From positions 1 through 33,715 of the forward strand of contig CAMYJI010000035.1 in assembly GCA_947258545.1 (NCBI GenBank): DNA of 33,715 nucleotides, in the 5' to 3' direction. The translations under genes and the position numbers were made by a program. This DNA comes from an uncultured Ectothiorhodospiraceae bacterium (lineage in GTDB: Bacteria > Pseudomonadota > Gammaproteobacteria > UBA9214). The notes under the pieces are model-generated. The model made no database searches and was not told the DNA's origin. It saw only the letters and a list, made by a program, of their open reading frames with translations. Shown here one piece after another: positions 25,800 through 33,715 of the stretch (its first letter is position 1; every line of letters starts with the position of its first letter).

Positions 25800-25843
25800 T
25801 GATATAAGCTATATGGAAACGGCCGGTAGCGCTGGCCAGGAAT

Positions 25844-26344
25844 TCAATAGGCGTTTTCCGCCGGCGGCCAGTCGATCCGTGTCAGCACCTGGTCGCTGTC
25901 GTCAAACCGGGACCACATGCGTGCATAACGCTCGCCCGTAACCGGGTGCCGTTCATTGCCGGCAATCTCGGCCAGTGGACCCAGCACAAAGGCGTAACGG
26001 GTGATGTCATTGCGCGGCAGCTTGAGCCCCTCTTCGTCCACGATGAGGTCATCGTAGAGCAACAGATCGAGATCCAGGGTACGCGCGGAGAGTTGTTTGG
26101 TGCGCACCCGGGCATTCTGTTCCTCGATGTGGCGCAATTCCCGCTGCACGGCGCGCGGCCCCTCCCGGGTGTCGAAGCCGACCACCAGGTTGTAAAAGGC
26201 CGGGCTGTCGAAACCGACGGAATCACTTTCGTAGACCGAGGAACGATCAAGCGGACCGAATGCCTCGGCCAGCATCGCCAGTGCCGAGGCGATATGCTGC
26301 TCGCGGTCAATATTACTACCCAGGCTGAGGTACACGCGCGCCAT
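25844..26344 (-). CDS. folK: 2-amino-4-hydroxy-6-hydroxymethyldihydropteridine pyrophosphokinase
   Basis: A 166-residue HPPK that transfers pyrophosphate from ATP to 6-hydroxymethyl-7,8-dihydropterin in folate synthesis. The N-terminal YLSLGSNIDRE and central ARTLDLDLLLYDD are family signatures, the latter carrying the Mg2+-binding aspartates. The length is normal. Its ATG follows the folB stop codon with no gap (TGA-ATG), which implies translational coupling and makes the start certain. FolB supplies the aldolase step immediately before, so the pair is a small folate operon. Confidence 0.95.
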   Translation of the reverse strand: MARVYLSLGSNIDREQHIASALAMLAEAFGPLDRSSVYESDSVGFDSPAFYNLVVGFDTREGPRAVQRELRHIEEQNARVRTKQLSARTLDLDLLLYDDLIVDEEGLKLPRNDITRYAFVLGPLAEIAGNERHPVTGERYARMWSRFDDSDQVLTRIDWPPAENAY

Positions 26345-26707
26345 TCAGTCAGGCCCGCGCGTGCCACGCTCTATCAAGACACCGACATCGCGCGAACCAC
26401 GCACGGCACCCGGCTTATGCAGTTTCAGGCGTACCCAGGCCACGTCGAATTCATCGAGGATGATCTCCGTGATCCGCTCCGCCATCGTCTCGACCAGCTG
26501 AAACTCGCTCTCGCTGACAAAGGCAATCAAGCGCTTCGCCACCGCCTTGTAATTCAGCGTATCCTCGATACTGTCGGTGGCCGCCGCCTTGCGGATGTCC
26601 GCGGCCATTTCCAGGTCCAGGCTGACGGTCTGCTTGACCTTGCGTTCCCAGCCGTAGATGCCGATGATGGTTTCGATCCGCAAATCACTGATAAATACAA
26701 TATCCAT
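26345..26707 (-). CDS. folB: Dihydroneopterin aldolase
   Basis: A 120-residue FolB that splits 7,8-dihydroneopterin to 6-hydroxymethyl-dihydropterin and glycolaldehyde. MDIVFISDLRIETIIGIYGWE aligns with the E. coli FolB N-terminus, and KLHKPGAVRGSRDVGVLIER near the C-terminus is the family signature. The start at 26707 is chosen by that alignment; an ATG two codons upstream (26713) is possible, and no strong Shine-Dalgarno decides. The gene abuts folK and diverges from plsY with about 126 bases between them. Confidence 0.93.
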   Translation of the reverse strand: MDIVFISDLRIETIIGIYGWERKVKQTVSLDLEMAADIRKAAATDSIEDTLNYKAVAKRLIAFVSESEFQLVETMAERITEIILDEFDVAWVRLKLHKPGAVRGSRDVGVLIERGTRGPD

Positions 26708-26833
26708 TGACATCCGCACCCATTTGAATGTGCCATCAATATAGAGGCTTGTTGCCGCATTGGCCAGTCAGCGCACACCGCGCAGTGAAACCGTGCTTGA
26801 CCTCGACACGCTGAGCGATTTCAATGTCCGCCC

Positions 26834-27445
26834 ATGATCACTGACTTTATCCTGGTAATGGGCGGCTACCTGTTCGGCTCCGTCTCTACCGCGATTTTAA
26901 TCTGCAAGCTCATGGGACTGCCCGACCCGCGCACCGAGGGTTCCCGCAATCCCGGTGCGACCAATGTCCTGCGCATCGGCGGCAAGAAGGCGGCCTTCCT
27001 CACCCTGGTGGGCGATATGCTCAAGGGCCTGCTGCCGGTCTTGCTGGCACGCGCGCTCGGTGCCGATCCCGCCATTCAGGCGGCCACGGCGCTGGCGGCC
27101 TTTCTGGGCCATCTCTACCCGGTGTTTTTCGGACTGCAGGGCGGCAAGGGTGTGGCAACAGCGCTGGGCGTGGTCTTCGGTCTGCACTGGCAGGTCGGCC
27201 TGACGGTCAGCGCGCTCTGGCTGGTCATGGCCCTGTTGTTCCGCTATTCATCACTGGCCGCGCTGACGGCCATGCTGCTGGCCCCGGGGATTTTCTGGTG
27301 GCTGCGGCCCGAACCGGCCTTCATCGCCGTGATGGCCGCCATCACCGTTATCCTGTTCTGGCGCCACCGGGAGAACATGGCCAACCTGCTCAACGGCACC
27401 GAGAAGAAGATCCGGCTGCGTTCGGACAGGGAACCGGGGTCGTGA
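26834..27445 (+). CDS. plsY: Acyl-phosphate:glycerol-3-phosphate acyltransferase
   Basis: A 203-residue inner-membrane enzyme that transfers an acyl group from acyl phosphate to glycerol 3-phosphate, the first step of phospholipid synthesis. Motifs are EGSRNPGATNVLR (about 35-47), GHLYPVFFGLQGGKG (about 94-108) and a C-terminal region rich in hydrophobic helices ending in RHRENMANLLNGTEKK. The length and about five membrane segments fit PlsY. It is divergent from folB, as in E. coli, and converges on tsaD. Confidence 0.95.
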   Translation: MITDFILVMGGYLFGSVSTAILICKLMGLPDPRTEGSRNPGATNVLRIGGKKAAFLTLVGDMLKGLLPVLLARALGADPAIQAATALAAFLGHLYPVFFGLQGGKGVATALGVVFGLHWQVGLTVSALWLVMALLFRYSSLAALTAMLLAPGIFWWLRPEPAFIAVMAAITVILFWRHRENMANLLNGTEKKIRLRSDREPGS

Positions 27446-27450
27446 TATGA

Positions 27451-27533
27451 AAACGTGAAAAGTGAGACGTGGGAGTAAATTAATCGATGAAAATCCTGTC
27501 TTCAATCTTCACGTCTTACGCTTCACGCTGTTT
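27451..27533. repeat. Imperfect inverted repeat in the plsY-tsaD gap
   Basis: AAACGTGAAAAGTGAGACGT (27451-27470) pairs imperfectly with 27511-27533 (ACGTCTTACGCTTCACGCTG onward). It lies just after the plsY stop codon and could serve as a barrier between the convergent genes, but there is no clear T-run. Confidence 0.45.
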
Positions 27534-27585
27534 CTTTCCGTGTATCCGTGGCCAATCCCGGGCGCGCACGGCGCACCCTGCCCGA

Positions 27586-27609
27586 TCGCGCCTGCGAGGC
27601 GCTCCTACA
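27586..27609 (-). repeat. Solitary REP-like sequence, GTAGGAGCG family
   Basis: Twenty-four bases identical to 29553-29576, one arm of the palindrome in the rpsU-dnaG operon. On the minus strand it reads TGTAGGAGCG...GGCGCGA, and GCGCCT-CGC-AGGCGC folds into a hairpin. It sits between plsY and tsaD. Confidence 0.8.
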
Positions 27610-27634
27610 ACTCATTTTATACGTTTCTCGTTAA

Positions 27635-28651
27635 CTAAACCGCCGGCTCCAGTTCCTCCATTGACCAGCGTGGCATGGCCTTGACGCTTAGCGGCTCGCT
27701 CTGGCCGGCCTGCAGGCGCCGGTAGCCGGCGTAGGCAATCATGGCGCCATTATCGGTACAGAATTCGGGCCGCGGGTAATAGACGCGCCCGCCTTCACGC
27801 TCCATCAGGCCGGCAAGACGTTCCCGCAGGGTACGGTTGGCGCCAACCCCGCCGGCGACCACCAGGGACTTGATGCCGGTCTGCGCCACGGCCCGGCGGC
27901 ACTTGATCGCCATGGTGTCGACCACGGCCTCCTCGAAGGCCCGCGCGATATCCGCGCGATCCTGGTCGGTCTGCGCTGACTCCCGCCAGGTATTCAGGGC
28001 AAAGGTCTTGAGTCCGCTGAAACTGAAATCCAGGCCGGGACGGTCTGTCATCGGGCGCGGGAAGGTGAACCGCCCGGGATCGCCCTGGCGCGCCAGTTCC
28101 GAGAGCACCGGACCACCCGGGTAAGGCAGGCCCAGCATCTTGGCGGTCTTGTCGAAGGCCTCGCCGACGGCGTCGTCGATGGAATCGCCCAACACCTGGT
28201 AGCGCCCCACCCCGCCGACCTCGACCAGCATGCTGTGCCCGCCGGAGACCAGCAGGGCAAGGAACGGGAACCCGGGGGGATCCGGCTCCAGCATCGGCGC
28301 CAGCAGGTGACCTTCCATGTGATGGACAGCGATCGCCGGCACACCCCAGGACCAGGCCAGGCCCCGCCCGGTCATCGCCCCGACCAGCAGGGCACCGACC
28401 AGACCCGGGCCGGCGGTATAGGCCACCCCGTCGATCCGGCTGCTGTCCACACCCGCCTCATCCAGCACTTTATGCAGCAGTGGCAAGAGCTTACGAACAT
28501 GGTCCCGAGACGCCAGTTCGGGGACCACACCGCCGTAGCGGGCATGCAGCTGGACCTGGCTGTACAACGCATGGGCCATGAGGCCAGCCTCCCCGTCATA
28601 GAGGGCCACCCCGGTTTCGTCACATGAGGTCTCGATGCCAAGTACACGCAT
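27635..28651 (-). CDS. tsaD: tRNA N6-threonylcarbamoyladenosine transferase subunit TsaD
   Basis: A 338-residue ASKHA-fold protein that, with TsaB and TsaE, transfers threonylcarbamoyl from TC-AMP to A37 of ANN-decoding tRNAs (t6A). It begins [19 protein letters not shown]; metal ligands H111 and H115 lie in [10 protein letters not shown], and DFSFSGLKT is a further family motif. The frame is open far upstream, but the extension covers the rpsU promoter and is not TsaD-like, so 28651 is the start. It is divergent from rpsU with a 115-base gap, the arrangement found in E. coli. Confidence 0.96.
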   Translation of the reverse strand: MRVLGIETSCDETGVALYDGEAGLMAHALYSQVQLHARYGGVVPELASRDHVRKLLPLLHKVLDEAGVDSSRIDGVAYTAGPGLVGALLVGAMTGRGLAWSWGVPAIAVHHMEGHLLAPMLEPDPPGFPFLALLVSGGHSMLVEVGGVGRYQVLGDSIDDAVGEAFDKTAKMLGLPYPGGPVLSELARQGDPGRFTFPRPMTDRPGLDFSFSGLKTFALNTWRESAQTDQDRADIARAFEEAVVDTMAIKCRRAVAQTGIKSLVVAGGVGANRTLRERLAGLMEREGGRVYYPRPEFCTDNGAMIAYAGYRRLQAGQSEPLSVKAMPRWSMEELEPAV

Positions 28652-28693
28652 GGGGAAATTATCTACGCCAGTTCCTGTAACACAAGGAACTTT

Positions 28694-28722
28694 TTGCCTT
28701 TTCTGCATGACCTGTATACAAT
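28694..28722 (+). promoter_or_regulatory. Candidate sigma-70 promoter of the rpsU-yqeY-dnaG-rpoD operon
   Basis: TTGCCT (28694-28699) and TACAAT (28717-28722) are separated by 17 bases and lie about 45 bases before the rpsU start codon. It is a good match to the housekeeping consensus; the assignment is by eye. Confidence 0.6.
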
Positions 28723-28766
28723 TCGCTGCCCTCGCTCCAACGAGCTGATTAACTTTTGGAATTTGT

Positions 28767-28982
28767 ATGCCTAACGTACGTGTAAAAGAAAACGAGCCGT
28801 TTGAGATCGCTATCCGTCGCTTCAAGCGGTCCTGCGAAAAAGCCGGCATCCTTGCCGAGGTCCGTCGTCGCGAGTTCTACGAAAAACCCACACAGGAACG
28901 CAAGCGCAAGCAGGCCGCAGCCGTCAAACGCACCCAGAAGAAGGTCGCCCGCGAACTCGCGCGCCGCATTCGTCTCTACTGA
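28767..28982 (+). CDS. rpsU: 30S ribosomal protein S21
   Basis: A 71-residue, strongly basic protein; [20 protein letters not shown] is the S21 N-terminus and the full length is typical. S21 joins the small subunit platform and helps mRNA start selection. It is the first gene of the macromolecular synthesis operon (rpsU-dnaG-rpoD), here with yqeY inserted 19 bases downstream. A candidate promoter precedes it. The Shine-Dalgarno is weak, which is not unusual for rpsU. Confidence 0.98.
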   Translation: MPNVRVKENEPFEIAIRRFKRSCEKAGILAEVRRREFYEKPTQERKRKQAAAVKRTQKKVARELARRIRLY

Positions 28983-29001
28983 TCCAGCCCATTCCCTCCG
29001 C

Positions 29002-29445
29002 ATGTCCCTGAAGGACCGCATTCAGCAGGATATGAAGGACTCCCTGCGCGGCGGGGACAAGTCGCGCCTGGCGGTGATCCGCCTGATCCTGGCCGCGATA
29101 AAGCAACAAGAAGTCGACGAGCGCATCGAGCTCGACGATACCCAGGTCACGGTCGTCCTCGACAAGATGGCCAAGCAACGGCGCGAATCCATCAGTCAGT
29201 TCGAAAAGGCCGGCCGCAATGACCTGGTCGATCAAGAGGTCGCCGAGCTGCAGATCATCCAGGAATTTCTCCCCGAACAGCTGAGCGAAGCTGAAATCAA
29301 TGCCCTCATCGAGGCCGTCATGCAACAGACCGGCGCCTCGAGCATCAAGGACATGGGCAAGGTCATGGGCCAGCTGAAACCCCAGCTGCAGGGCCGTGCC
29401 GACATGGCAGCCGTAAGCGCCCTGATCAAGGCCCGCCTGGGCTAG
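29002..29445 (+). CDS. yqeY: GatB/YqeY-domain protein
   Basis: A 147-residue protein with the GatB/YqeY fold, related to the tail domain of the amidotransferase subunit GatB that contacts tRNA. Its own function is not settled. The sequence is typical: MSLKDRIQQDMKDSLRGGDK at the start, LAVIRLILAAIKQQEVDER, and DMGKVMGQLKPQLQGRADM near the end. The ATG at 29002 is used because the family homology starts there; the open frame upstream overlaps rpsU. It lies within the rpsU-dnaG-rpoD operon, a frequent position for this gene in beta- and gammaproteobacteria. Confidence 0.93.
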   Translation: MSLKDRIQQDMKDSLRGGDKSRLAVIRLILAAIKQQEVDERIELDDTQVTVVLDKMAKQRRESISQFEKAGRNDLVDQEVAELQIIQEFLPEQLSEAEINALIEAVMQQTGASSIKDMGKVMGQLKPQLQGRADMAAVSALIKARLG

Positions 29446-29462
29446 TGCCCCTTAGAAACAAG

Positions 29463-29608
29463 TTCACCGCAAAGGCGCAATGGTGACAAATATATAAACA
29501 TCCCGAATCTGTAGGAGCGCCTCGCAGGCGCGAATAATCGTTTAATAAAGAATCGCGCCTGCGAGGCGCTCCTACAACATATTAATATCTTTGCGCCTTT
29601 GCGGTGAA
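29463..29608. repeat. Nested palindromes between yqeY and dnaG: outer MITE-like arms, inner REP pair
   Basis: The outer arms 29463-29480 and 29591-29608 are perfect 18-base inverted repeats starting TTCACCGCAAAGGCGCAA. The inner arms 29510-29533 and 29553-29576 are perfect 24-base inverted repeats starting TGTAGGAGCG, with a 19-base AT-rich loop. The inner unit is a pair of GTAGGAGCG-family REPs. In RNA the inner pair would form a very stable stem, inside the operon and upstream of dnaG. Confidence 0.88.
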
Positions 29609-29656
29609 TATTCCTCAATCTTTCCATATGCCCGCTTCCCTTCTACTCTACCCCGC

Positions 29657-31417
29657 ATGGCCGGCCGTATACCCCAAGCGTTCATAGACGAGTTGCTGAC
29701 CCGCGTTGACATCGTCGATGTCATCGATGCGCGCGTGCAACTCAAGAAGGCCGGCCGCGAGTACAAGGCCTGTTGTCCGTTCCATAACGAGAAGACCCCC
29801 TCCTTCACCGTCAGCCAGGTCAAGCAGTTCTACCACTGCTTCGGCTGTGGCGCACACGGCACCGCCATCAGCTTTCTTATGGAATACGAACACATGGAAT
29901 TCCCCGAGGCCGTGGAGGACCTGGCCCACATGGCCGGCCTGGAGGTCCCGCACGAGTCCGGCAGTGACACGATTCCGCAGTCCACCACCCAGCCCCACTA
30001 CGACTTGCTGGAGGCCGCGGCCGAGTTTTTCCAGCAACAACTGCGCAGTCATCCACAGGCGAACCACGCCGTTGATTACCTCAAGGCCCGCGGCCTGACC
30101 GGTGAGGTCGCCGCGCGCTTCGCAATCGGTTTTGCCCCGCCGGGGTGGGACAACCTCAGCAAGGCCCTGGGCAAGGACAAGGCCGCACGTGCCAGCCTGG
30201 TGGAAACGGGCCTGGTCATCGAGCGCGATGACGGCAGCGGCGTATACGACCGCTTCCGCGACCGGATCCAGTTTCCCATCCATGACCGGCGTGGCCGCAC
30301 GGTAGGCTTCGGTGGCCGGGTGCTGGGCGATGACACGCCGAAATACCTCAACAGCCCCGAATCGTCAGTTTTCCACAAGGGCCGGGAACTCTACGGCCTG
30401 TTCGAGGCCCGCAAGGCGGTGCGCAAGCTGGAGCGCATCCTGGTCGTGGAGGGTTACATGGATGTGGTGGCCCTGGCCCAGTTCGATATCAATTACGCGG
30501 TGGCGACACTGGGCACGGCCACCACGCCGGACCACCTGGAACGCCTGTACCGTACCGTACCCGAGGTGGTGTTCTGCTTCGATGGCGATCGCGCGGGACG
30601 CGCCGCCGCCTGGCGGGCGCTCGAAAATACCCTGCCGGTCCTGCGCGACGGGCGCGAGGCGCGCTTCCTGTTCCTGCCCGAAGGCGAAGACCCGGACACC
30701 CTGGTGCGCAAGATCGGCAAGCAGGCCTTCGAACAACGGATCACCGGGGCCGTGCCCTTATCGGATTTCCTGTTCGACCACCTTGCCAGCCAGCTGGACA
30801 CCAACAGTATCGATGGCCGGGCACGCCTGGTTGACCAGGCCCGTCCACTGCTGGCCCGCCTGCCGGACAGCATCTTTCGCCAGATGATGATTGAACGGCT
30901 GGCCGAAATTGCCCATACCGATCCCGTGCGCCTATCGCAGCGGCTTGAACCGGCTCACGAATCGCCGCCGCCCGCCGATACTGCCCAGGCAGCGGCAGCC
31001 AGGCCGGGTAAATCACCGGTACGGGATGCCATTGCCCTGTTGCTGTACCAGCCGGGACTGGCCGAGGCAGTCGAAGAACTCCCGTTCCAGGCGCAGGACA
31101 GTGTGCCCGGCACTGCGCTGCTGACTGAATTGGTTGAACTGTTGCAGCGCCGGCCGGGTCTGAATACCGGCGCAATCCTGGAGCACTGGCGCGGCCGCGA
31201 GGAGGCACGCCACCTCAACAAGCTGGCAAACTGGAAGCCGCTGGTCGAGAACCTGGACCTGGCCGCCGAGCTGAACGGCCTGTTCGCGCAGGTCGCCCAG
31301 CAGGTGACCGAGCGCCGGATCAGCCAGTTGTTGGAAAATGAACACCAGAGACCCCTGGATGACGAGGAAAAACAGGAGCTTAAAAAGCTGCTGCTGGCGC
31401 GCGCTGCGGGGCCATGA
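29657..31417 (+). CDS. dnaG: DNA primase
   Basis: A 586-residue primase that makes RNA primers at the replication fork. The N-terminal CHC2 zinc ribbon has C40, H43, C61 and C64 (CPFHNEKTPSF and YHCFGCGAHG). The TOPRIM catalytic core shows VVEGYMDVVAL and CFDGDRAGRAA, and the C-terminal 130 or so residues form the DnaB-binding domain. The start at 29657 (MAGRIPQAFIDEL) is the family N-terminus; the frame is open upstream into the repeat but that part is not DnaG-like. It is the third gene of the rpsU-yqeY-dnaG-rpoD operon and is separated from yqeY by a large hairpin. Confidence 0.97.
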   Translation: MAGRIPQAFIDELLTRVDIVDVIDARVQLKKAGREYKACCPFHNEKTPSFTVSQVKQFYHCFGCGAHGTAISFLMEYEHMEFPEAVEDLAHMAGLEVPHESGSDTIPQSTTQPHYDLLEAAAEFFQQQLRSHPQANHAVDYLKARGLTGEVAARFAIGFAPPGWDNLSKALGKDKAARASLVETGLVIERDDGSGVYDRFRDRIQFPIHDRRGRTVGFGGRVLGDDTPKYLNSPESSVFHKGRELYGLFEARKAVRKLERILVVEGYMDVVALAQFDINYAVATLGTATTPDHLERLYRTVPEVVFCFDGDRAGRAAAWRALENTLPVLRDGREARFLFLPEGEDPDTLVRKIGKQAFEQRITGAVPLSDFLFDHLASQLDTNSIDGRARLVDQARPLLARLPDSIFRQMMIERLAEIAHTDPVRLSQRLEPAHESPPPADTAQAAAARPGKSPVRDAIALLLYQPGLAEAVEELPFQAQDSVPGTALLTELVELLQRRPGLNTGAILEHWRGREEARHLNKLANWKPLVENLDLAAELNGLFAQVAQQVTERRISQLLENEHQRPLDDEEKQELKKLLLARAAGP

Positions 31418-31453
31418 AGTGACAATAATGGTATAGACGGCCTTGTATTTCTC

Positions 31454-31483
31454 TTGGCCAGGTACTATCTATTAGATTATACT
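31454..31483 (+). promoter_or_regulatory. Candidate internal promoter before rpoD
   Basis: TTGGCC (31454-31459) and TATACT (31478-31483) are 18 bases apart in an AT-rich gap, about 70 bases before the rpoD ATG. It could give rpoD transcription independent of rpsU, as in E. coli, where rpoD has internal promoters. Match by eye only. Confidence 0.4.
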
Positions 31484-31550
31484 GAATGATTAATTTTTCC
31501 TCATTTTCACGAGACAATAGATCAGGCATCCTGCATGCCTGCGGGTAACT

Positions 31551-33365
31551 ATGGATCAAGATAAACAATCACAACTGAAGCTCCTCATTGAAAAGGGCAA
31601 GGAGCAGGGCTTCCTGACCTATGCCGAGGTCAATGATCACCTGCCGGAAGATATCGTCGATCCCCAGCAGATCGAGGACATCATCACGATGATCAACGAC
31701 ATGGGAATCATGGTGCATGAAGTGGCGCCGGATGCCGACTCGCTGGTACTGGCCAGCACCAAGGACTCGGCCGACGAGGATGCGGCAGAGGAGGCGGCGG
31801 CGACCCTGGTGACGGTCGACAGTGAATTCGGACGAACCACTGACCCGGTGCGGATGTACATGCGCGAGATGGGCACGGTCGAACTGCTCACCCGTGAGGG
31901 CGAAATCGTCATCGCCAAGCGCATCGAGGACGGCCTGAACCAGGTCCTGGCCGCGCTCGCGTCCTATCCCGAGTCCTACGCAACCCTGCTGCGCGGTTAT
32001 GAACGCGTCGAGGCAGGCGACATGCGCCTCAATGATCTCATCAGCGGTTTTGTCGATCCCAATGCCATTGATGAGCCCGCTACCTCCGTGGCGGCCCCAG
32101 CGAACGATTCAACAGATGATGACGATGAGGAAACGGCCGTTGTCGATACCGGCCCCGACCCGGAAGAGGCACGCAAGGTATTCGGCCAGATTGCCAAGAT
32201 TTACGGTCAGCTCCGGAAGGCAGTCGAGAAGGGCGGCAACAACAAGACGCGTGTGGAAAAACTCCGCAAGCAGCTGGTTGATGAGTTCGCAACCCTCAAG
32301 CTGGTACCACGTATTGTCGAGATCCTGACCGCCAACCTGCGCCGCACCATCGGCCGCATTCGCACCAACGAGCGCGCCATCATGGACGTCTGCGTCATCA
32401 AGGCCGGTATGCAACGGAAGGAATTCATCACCTCCTTCCCTAATAATGAGTCCGACCCCAAGTGGGTTGATGACCAGATCAAAGCCGGCCATAAATACTC
32501 GGCGCAATTGGCCCAGTTCCGCGACGAAATCCTGCGTGCCCAAAACAAGCTGATTGCCGTGCAGGACGATGCGCATATGTCGATCGCGGAAATCAAGGAT
32601 ATCAACCGCCGCATGTCGATCGGCGAGGCCAAGGCACGCCGGGCCAAGAAGGAAATGGTGGAAGCCAACCTGCGCCTGGTAATTTCAATCGCGAAGAAGT
32701 ACACCAACCGCGGCCTGCAGTTCCTCGACCTGATCCAGGAGGGCAATATCGGCCTGATGAAGGCCGTCGACAAATTCGAATACCGGCGTGGTTACAAGTT
32801 CTCGACCTATGCGACCTGGTGGATCCGCCAGGCCATTACCCGCTCGATTGCCGACCAGGCGCGCACCATTCGCATCCCGGTGCACATGATAGAGACCATC
32901 AACAAGCTCAACCGCATCTCCCGGCAAATGCTGCAGGAGATCGGGCGCGAGCCGACACCGGAAGAACTGGCTGAACGCATGGAGATGCCGGAGGACAAGG
33001 TCCGCAAGGTGCTGAAGATCGCCAAGGAGCCGATTTCCATGGAGACACCGATCGGTGACGACGAGGACTCGCACCTGGGCGACTTCATCGAGGACATCAA
33101 CATCGCCTCGCCGATCGACTCCGCCTCGATGGAGGGACTCAAGGAGGCCACCCAGGGTGTGCTTTCCGGTCTGACGCCGCGTGAGGCCAAGGTCCTGCGC
33201 ATGCGCTTTGGCATCGACATGAACACCGACCACACGCTGGAAGAAGTCGGTAAGCAGTTCGATGTCACCCGTGAACGCATCCGGCAGATCGAGGCCAAGG
33301 CACTGCGCAAGCTGCGCCACCCGACCCGCTCAGAGCCGCTGCGCAGCTTCCTGGAAGTCGAATGA
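31551..33365 (+). CDS. rpoD: RNA polymerase primary sigma factor (sigma-70)
   Basis: A 604-residue RpoD that directs RNA polymerase to housekeeping promoters. Region 1.1 lies at the N-terminus ([20 protein letters not shown]), followed by an acidic linker and the non-conserved region (about 80-370), an acidic run DDDDEE near 185, region 2 ([17 protein letters not shown], then RTIRIPVHM), region 3, and region 4 with the -35-binding helix-turn-helix ([18 protein letters not shown]). Length and order match proteobacterial RpoD. It is the last gene of the operon, followed by a strong hairpin at 33372. A candidate internal promoter precedes it. Confidence 0.98.
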   Translation: MDQDKQSQLKLLIEKGKEQGFLTYAEVNDHLPEDIVDPQQIEDIITMINDMGIMVHEVAPDADSLVLASTKDSADEDAAEEAAATLVTVDSEFGRTTDPVRMYMREMGTVELLTREGEIVIAKRIEDGLNQVLAALASYPESYATLLRGYERVEAGDMRLNDLISGFVDPNAIDEPATSVAAPANDSTDDDDEETAVVDTGPDPEEARKVFGQIAKIYGQLRKAVEKGGNNKTRVEKLRKQLVDEFATLKLVPRIVEILTANLRRTIGRIRTNERAIMDVCVIKAGMQRKEFITSFPNNESDPKWVDDQIKAGHKYSAQLAQFRDEILRAQNKLIAVQDDAHMSIAEIKDINRRMSIGEAKARRAKKEMVEANLRLVISIAKKYTNRGLQFLDLIQEGNIGLMKAVDKFEYRRGYKFSTYATWWIRQAITRSIADQARTIRIPVHMIETINKLNRISRQMLQEIGREPTPEELAERMEMPEDKVRKVLKIAKEPISMETPIGDDEDSHLGDFIEDINIASPIDSASMEGLKEATQGVLSGLTPREAKVLRMRFGIDMNTDHTLEEVGKQFDVTRERIRQIEAKALRKLRHPTRSEPLRSFLEVE

Positions 33366-33371
33366 GCAAAT

Positions 33372-33404
33372 AATTTCCGACCACCTGTCACGTGGTCGGA
33401 AATT
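33372..33404. terminator. Bidirectional terminator-like hairpin after rpoD
   Basis: The arms AATTTCCGACCAC (33372-33384) and GTGGTCGGAAATT (33392-33404) pair perfectly around a 7-base loop. The A/T ends give short T-runs in both directions, so it could stop both rpoD and the convergent HNH gene, whose stop codon lies at the edge of the hairpin. Confidence 0.85.
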
Positions 33405-33715
33405 TATAGCCCGCAGTCAGGATTTTGCAGCTCTGCATGACAGTTCGAGCAAAGCAATCTGCACTTATCCGCCTCTGCAAGAATTATTTCCCAGCTTCTG
33501 TTTGAAAGCGATCGTAGATCGAGTTGAAATGCCTTCTCCCCGGGATCAACATGATGAAATTCAAGAGCTGAGTAATTTTTGCGGTACCCGCATTCTTCGC
33601 ACCGCGCACCCATTACCCTGATCAGTTCCAGCTTGCGTTTTCTTCCTCTCGCCTGCTGGGCCTGATAGCTCTGCAGTCTCTGGTTATTCGTAATATTCTT
33701 GCAGTGTCTTGAGCA
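33404..33715 (-). CDS. HNH endonuclease-like protein, partial (runs off the right edge)
   Basis: The leftward frame is open from the window edge to TAA (33404-33406), with 103 residues visible. A basic, Gln/Lys/Arg-rich N-terminal part precedes a zinc-supported HNH core: CEECGY (about 38-43), EFHHVDP (about 51-57) and LCSNCHAE (about 88-95). Small HNH proteins of this type occur in phages, mobile elements and as lone chromosomal genes. An internal ATG at 33613 would start just before the first cysteine pair, but the family-like basic N-terminus upstream suggests the true start lies outside the window. It ends inside the rpoD terminator hairpin. Function is unknown; a nuclease role is inferred from the motif only. 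Confidence 0.75.
   Translation of the reverse strand, partial: CSRHCKNITNNQRLQSYQAQQARGRKRKLELIRVMGARCEECGYRKNYSALEFHHVDPGEKAFQLDLRSLSNRSWEIILAEADKCRLLCSNCHAELQNPDCGL

Larger units (their letters stand above)
25377..25843. other. Intergenic repeat cluster between folK and the MidA-like gene
   Basis: No gene is seen. It holds a MITE-like element (25443-25572), a short hairpin of C-rich and G-rich tracts near 25633-25656, and a copy of the dispersed repeat (25754-25799). The MidA-like promoter must be in the part nearest 25377. Confidence 0.6.

Overview
The window looks like a chromosomal segment of a chemolithotrophic, sulfur-oxidising gammaproteobacterium. The main evidence is a sat-aprB-aprA cluster (ATP sulfurylase and APS reductase) with a TauE/SafE-type exporter beside it. 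The housekeeping genes have gammaproteobacterial character and order: cca, uppP, folB, plsY, tsaD, rpsU, dnaG and rpoD follow one another much as in E. coli, with ppdK, a MidA-like methyltransferase gene, folK and yqeY added. Species cannot be named from the sequence alone.

Layout. 1-5300 is a visibly more AT-rich, gene-poor flank. It holds a PEP-CTERM protein, a membrane-anchored SPFH/Band-7 protein, a FimX-like protein with degenerate GGDEF and EAL domains, and a broken TPR tail of what was probably a nucleotide cyclase. From 5537 the composition becomes GC-rich. dxs (isoprenoids) is followed by a nested inverted repeat, a YkgJ-type cysteine-cluster protein, and then aprA, aprB, sat and tauE, all read leftwards. 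aprA carries a perfect 32-bp tandem duplication that throws its last 147 codons out of frame. 13.8-14.7 kb is a REP/RAYT island: a Y1/HUH transposase gene with three REP-like palindromes upstream and one downstream.

14.7-23.2 kb holds a succinate-semialdehyde-type aldehyde dehydrogenase (leftward), then a rightward run of slt (lytic transglycosylase), an NDUFA9-like oxidoreductase, cca and ppdK. 23.3-28.6 kb holds uppP, the MidA-like methyltransferase, folK, folB and tsaD (leftward) with plsY (rightward). The gaps carry a MITE-like element and several dispersed repeats. 28.7-33.4 kb is the macromolecular synthesis operon rpsU-yqeY-dnaG-rpoD, ending in a strong hairpin shared with a convergent HNH nuclease gene that runs off the right edge.

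How the parts fit together. Sat and AprBA would oxidise sulfite through APS to sulfate with ATP formation, and the TauE-type protein may move sulfite or another sulfur anion. PpdK, Dxs, FolB/FolK, PlsY, UppP, Slt, Cca and TsaD are core metabolism, envelope and tRNA functions. The least ordinary features are the aprA duplication, the repeat ecology (two REP families plus a diverged copy, all starting with GTAG, with a RAYT nearby and a large REP hairpin inside the rpsU-rpoD operon), and a Cca whose HD active site has decayed. I found no CRISPR array, prophage, defence island, tRNA or rRNA.
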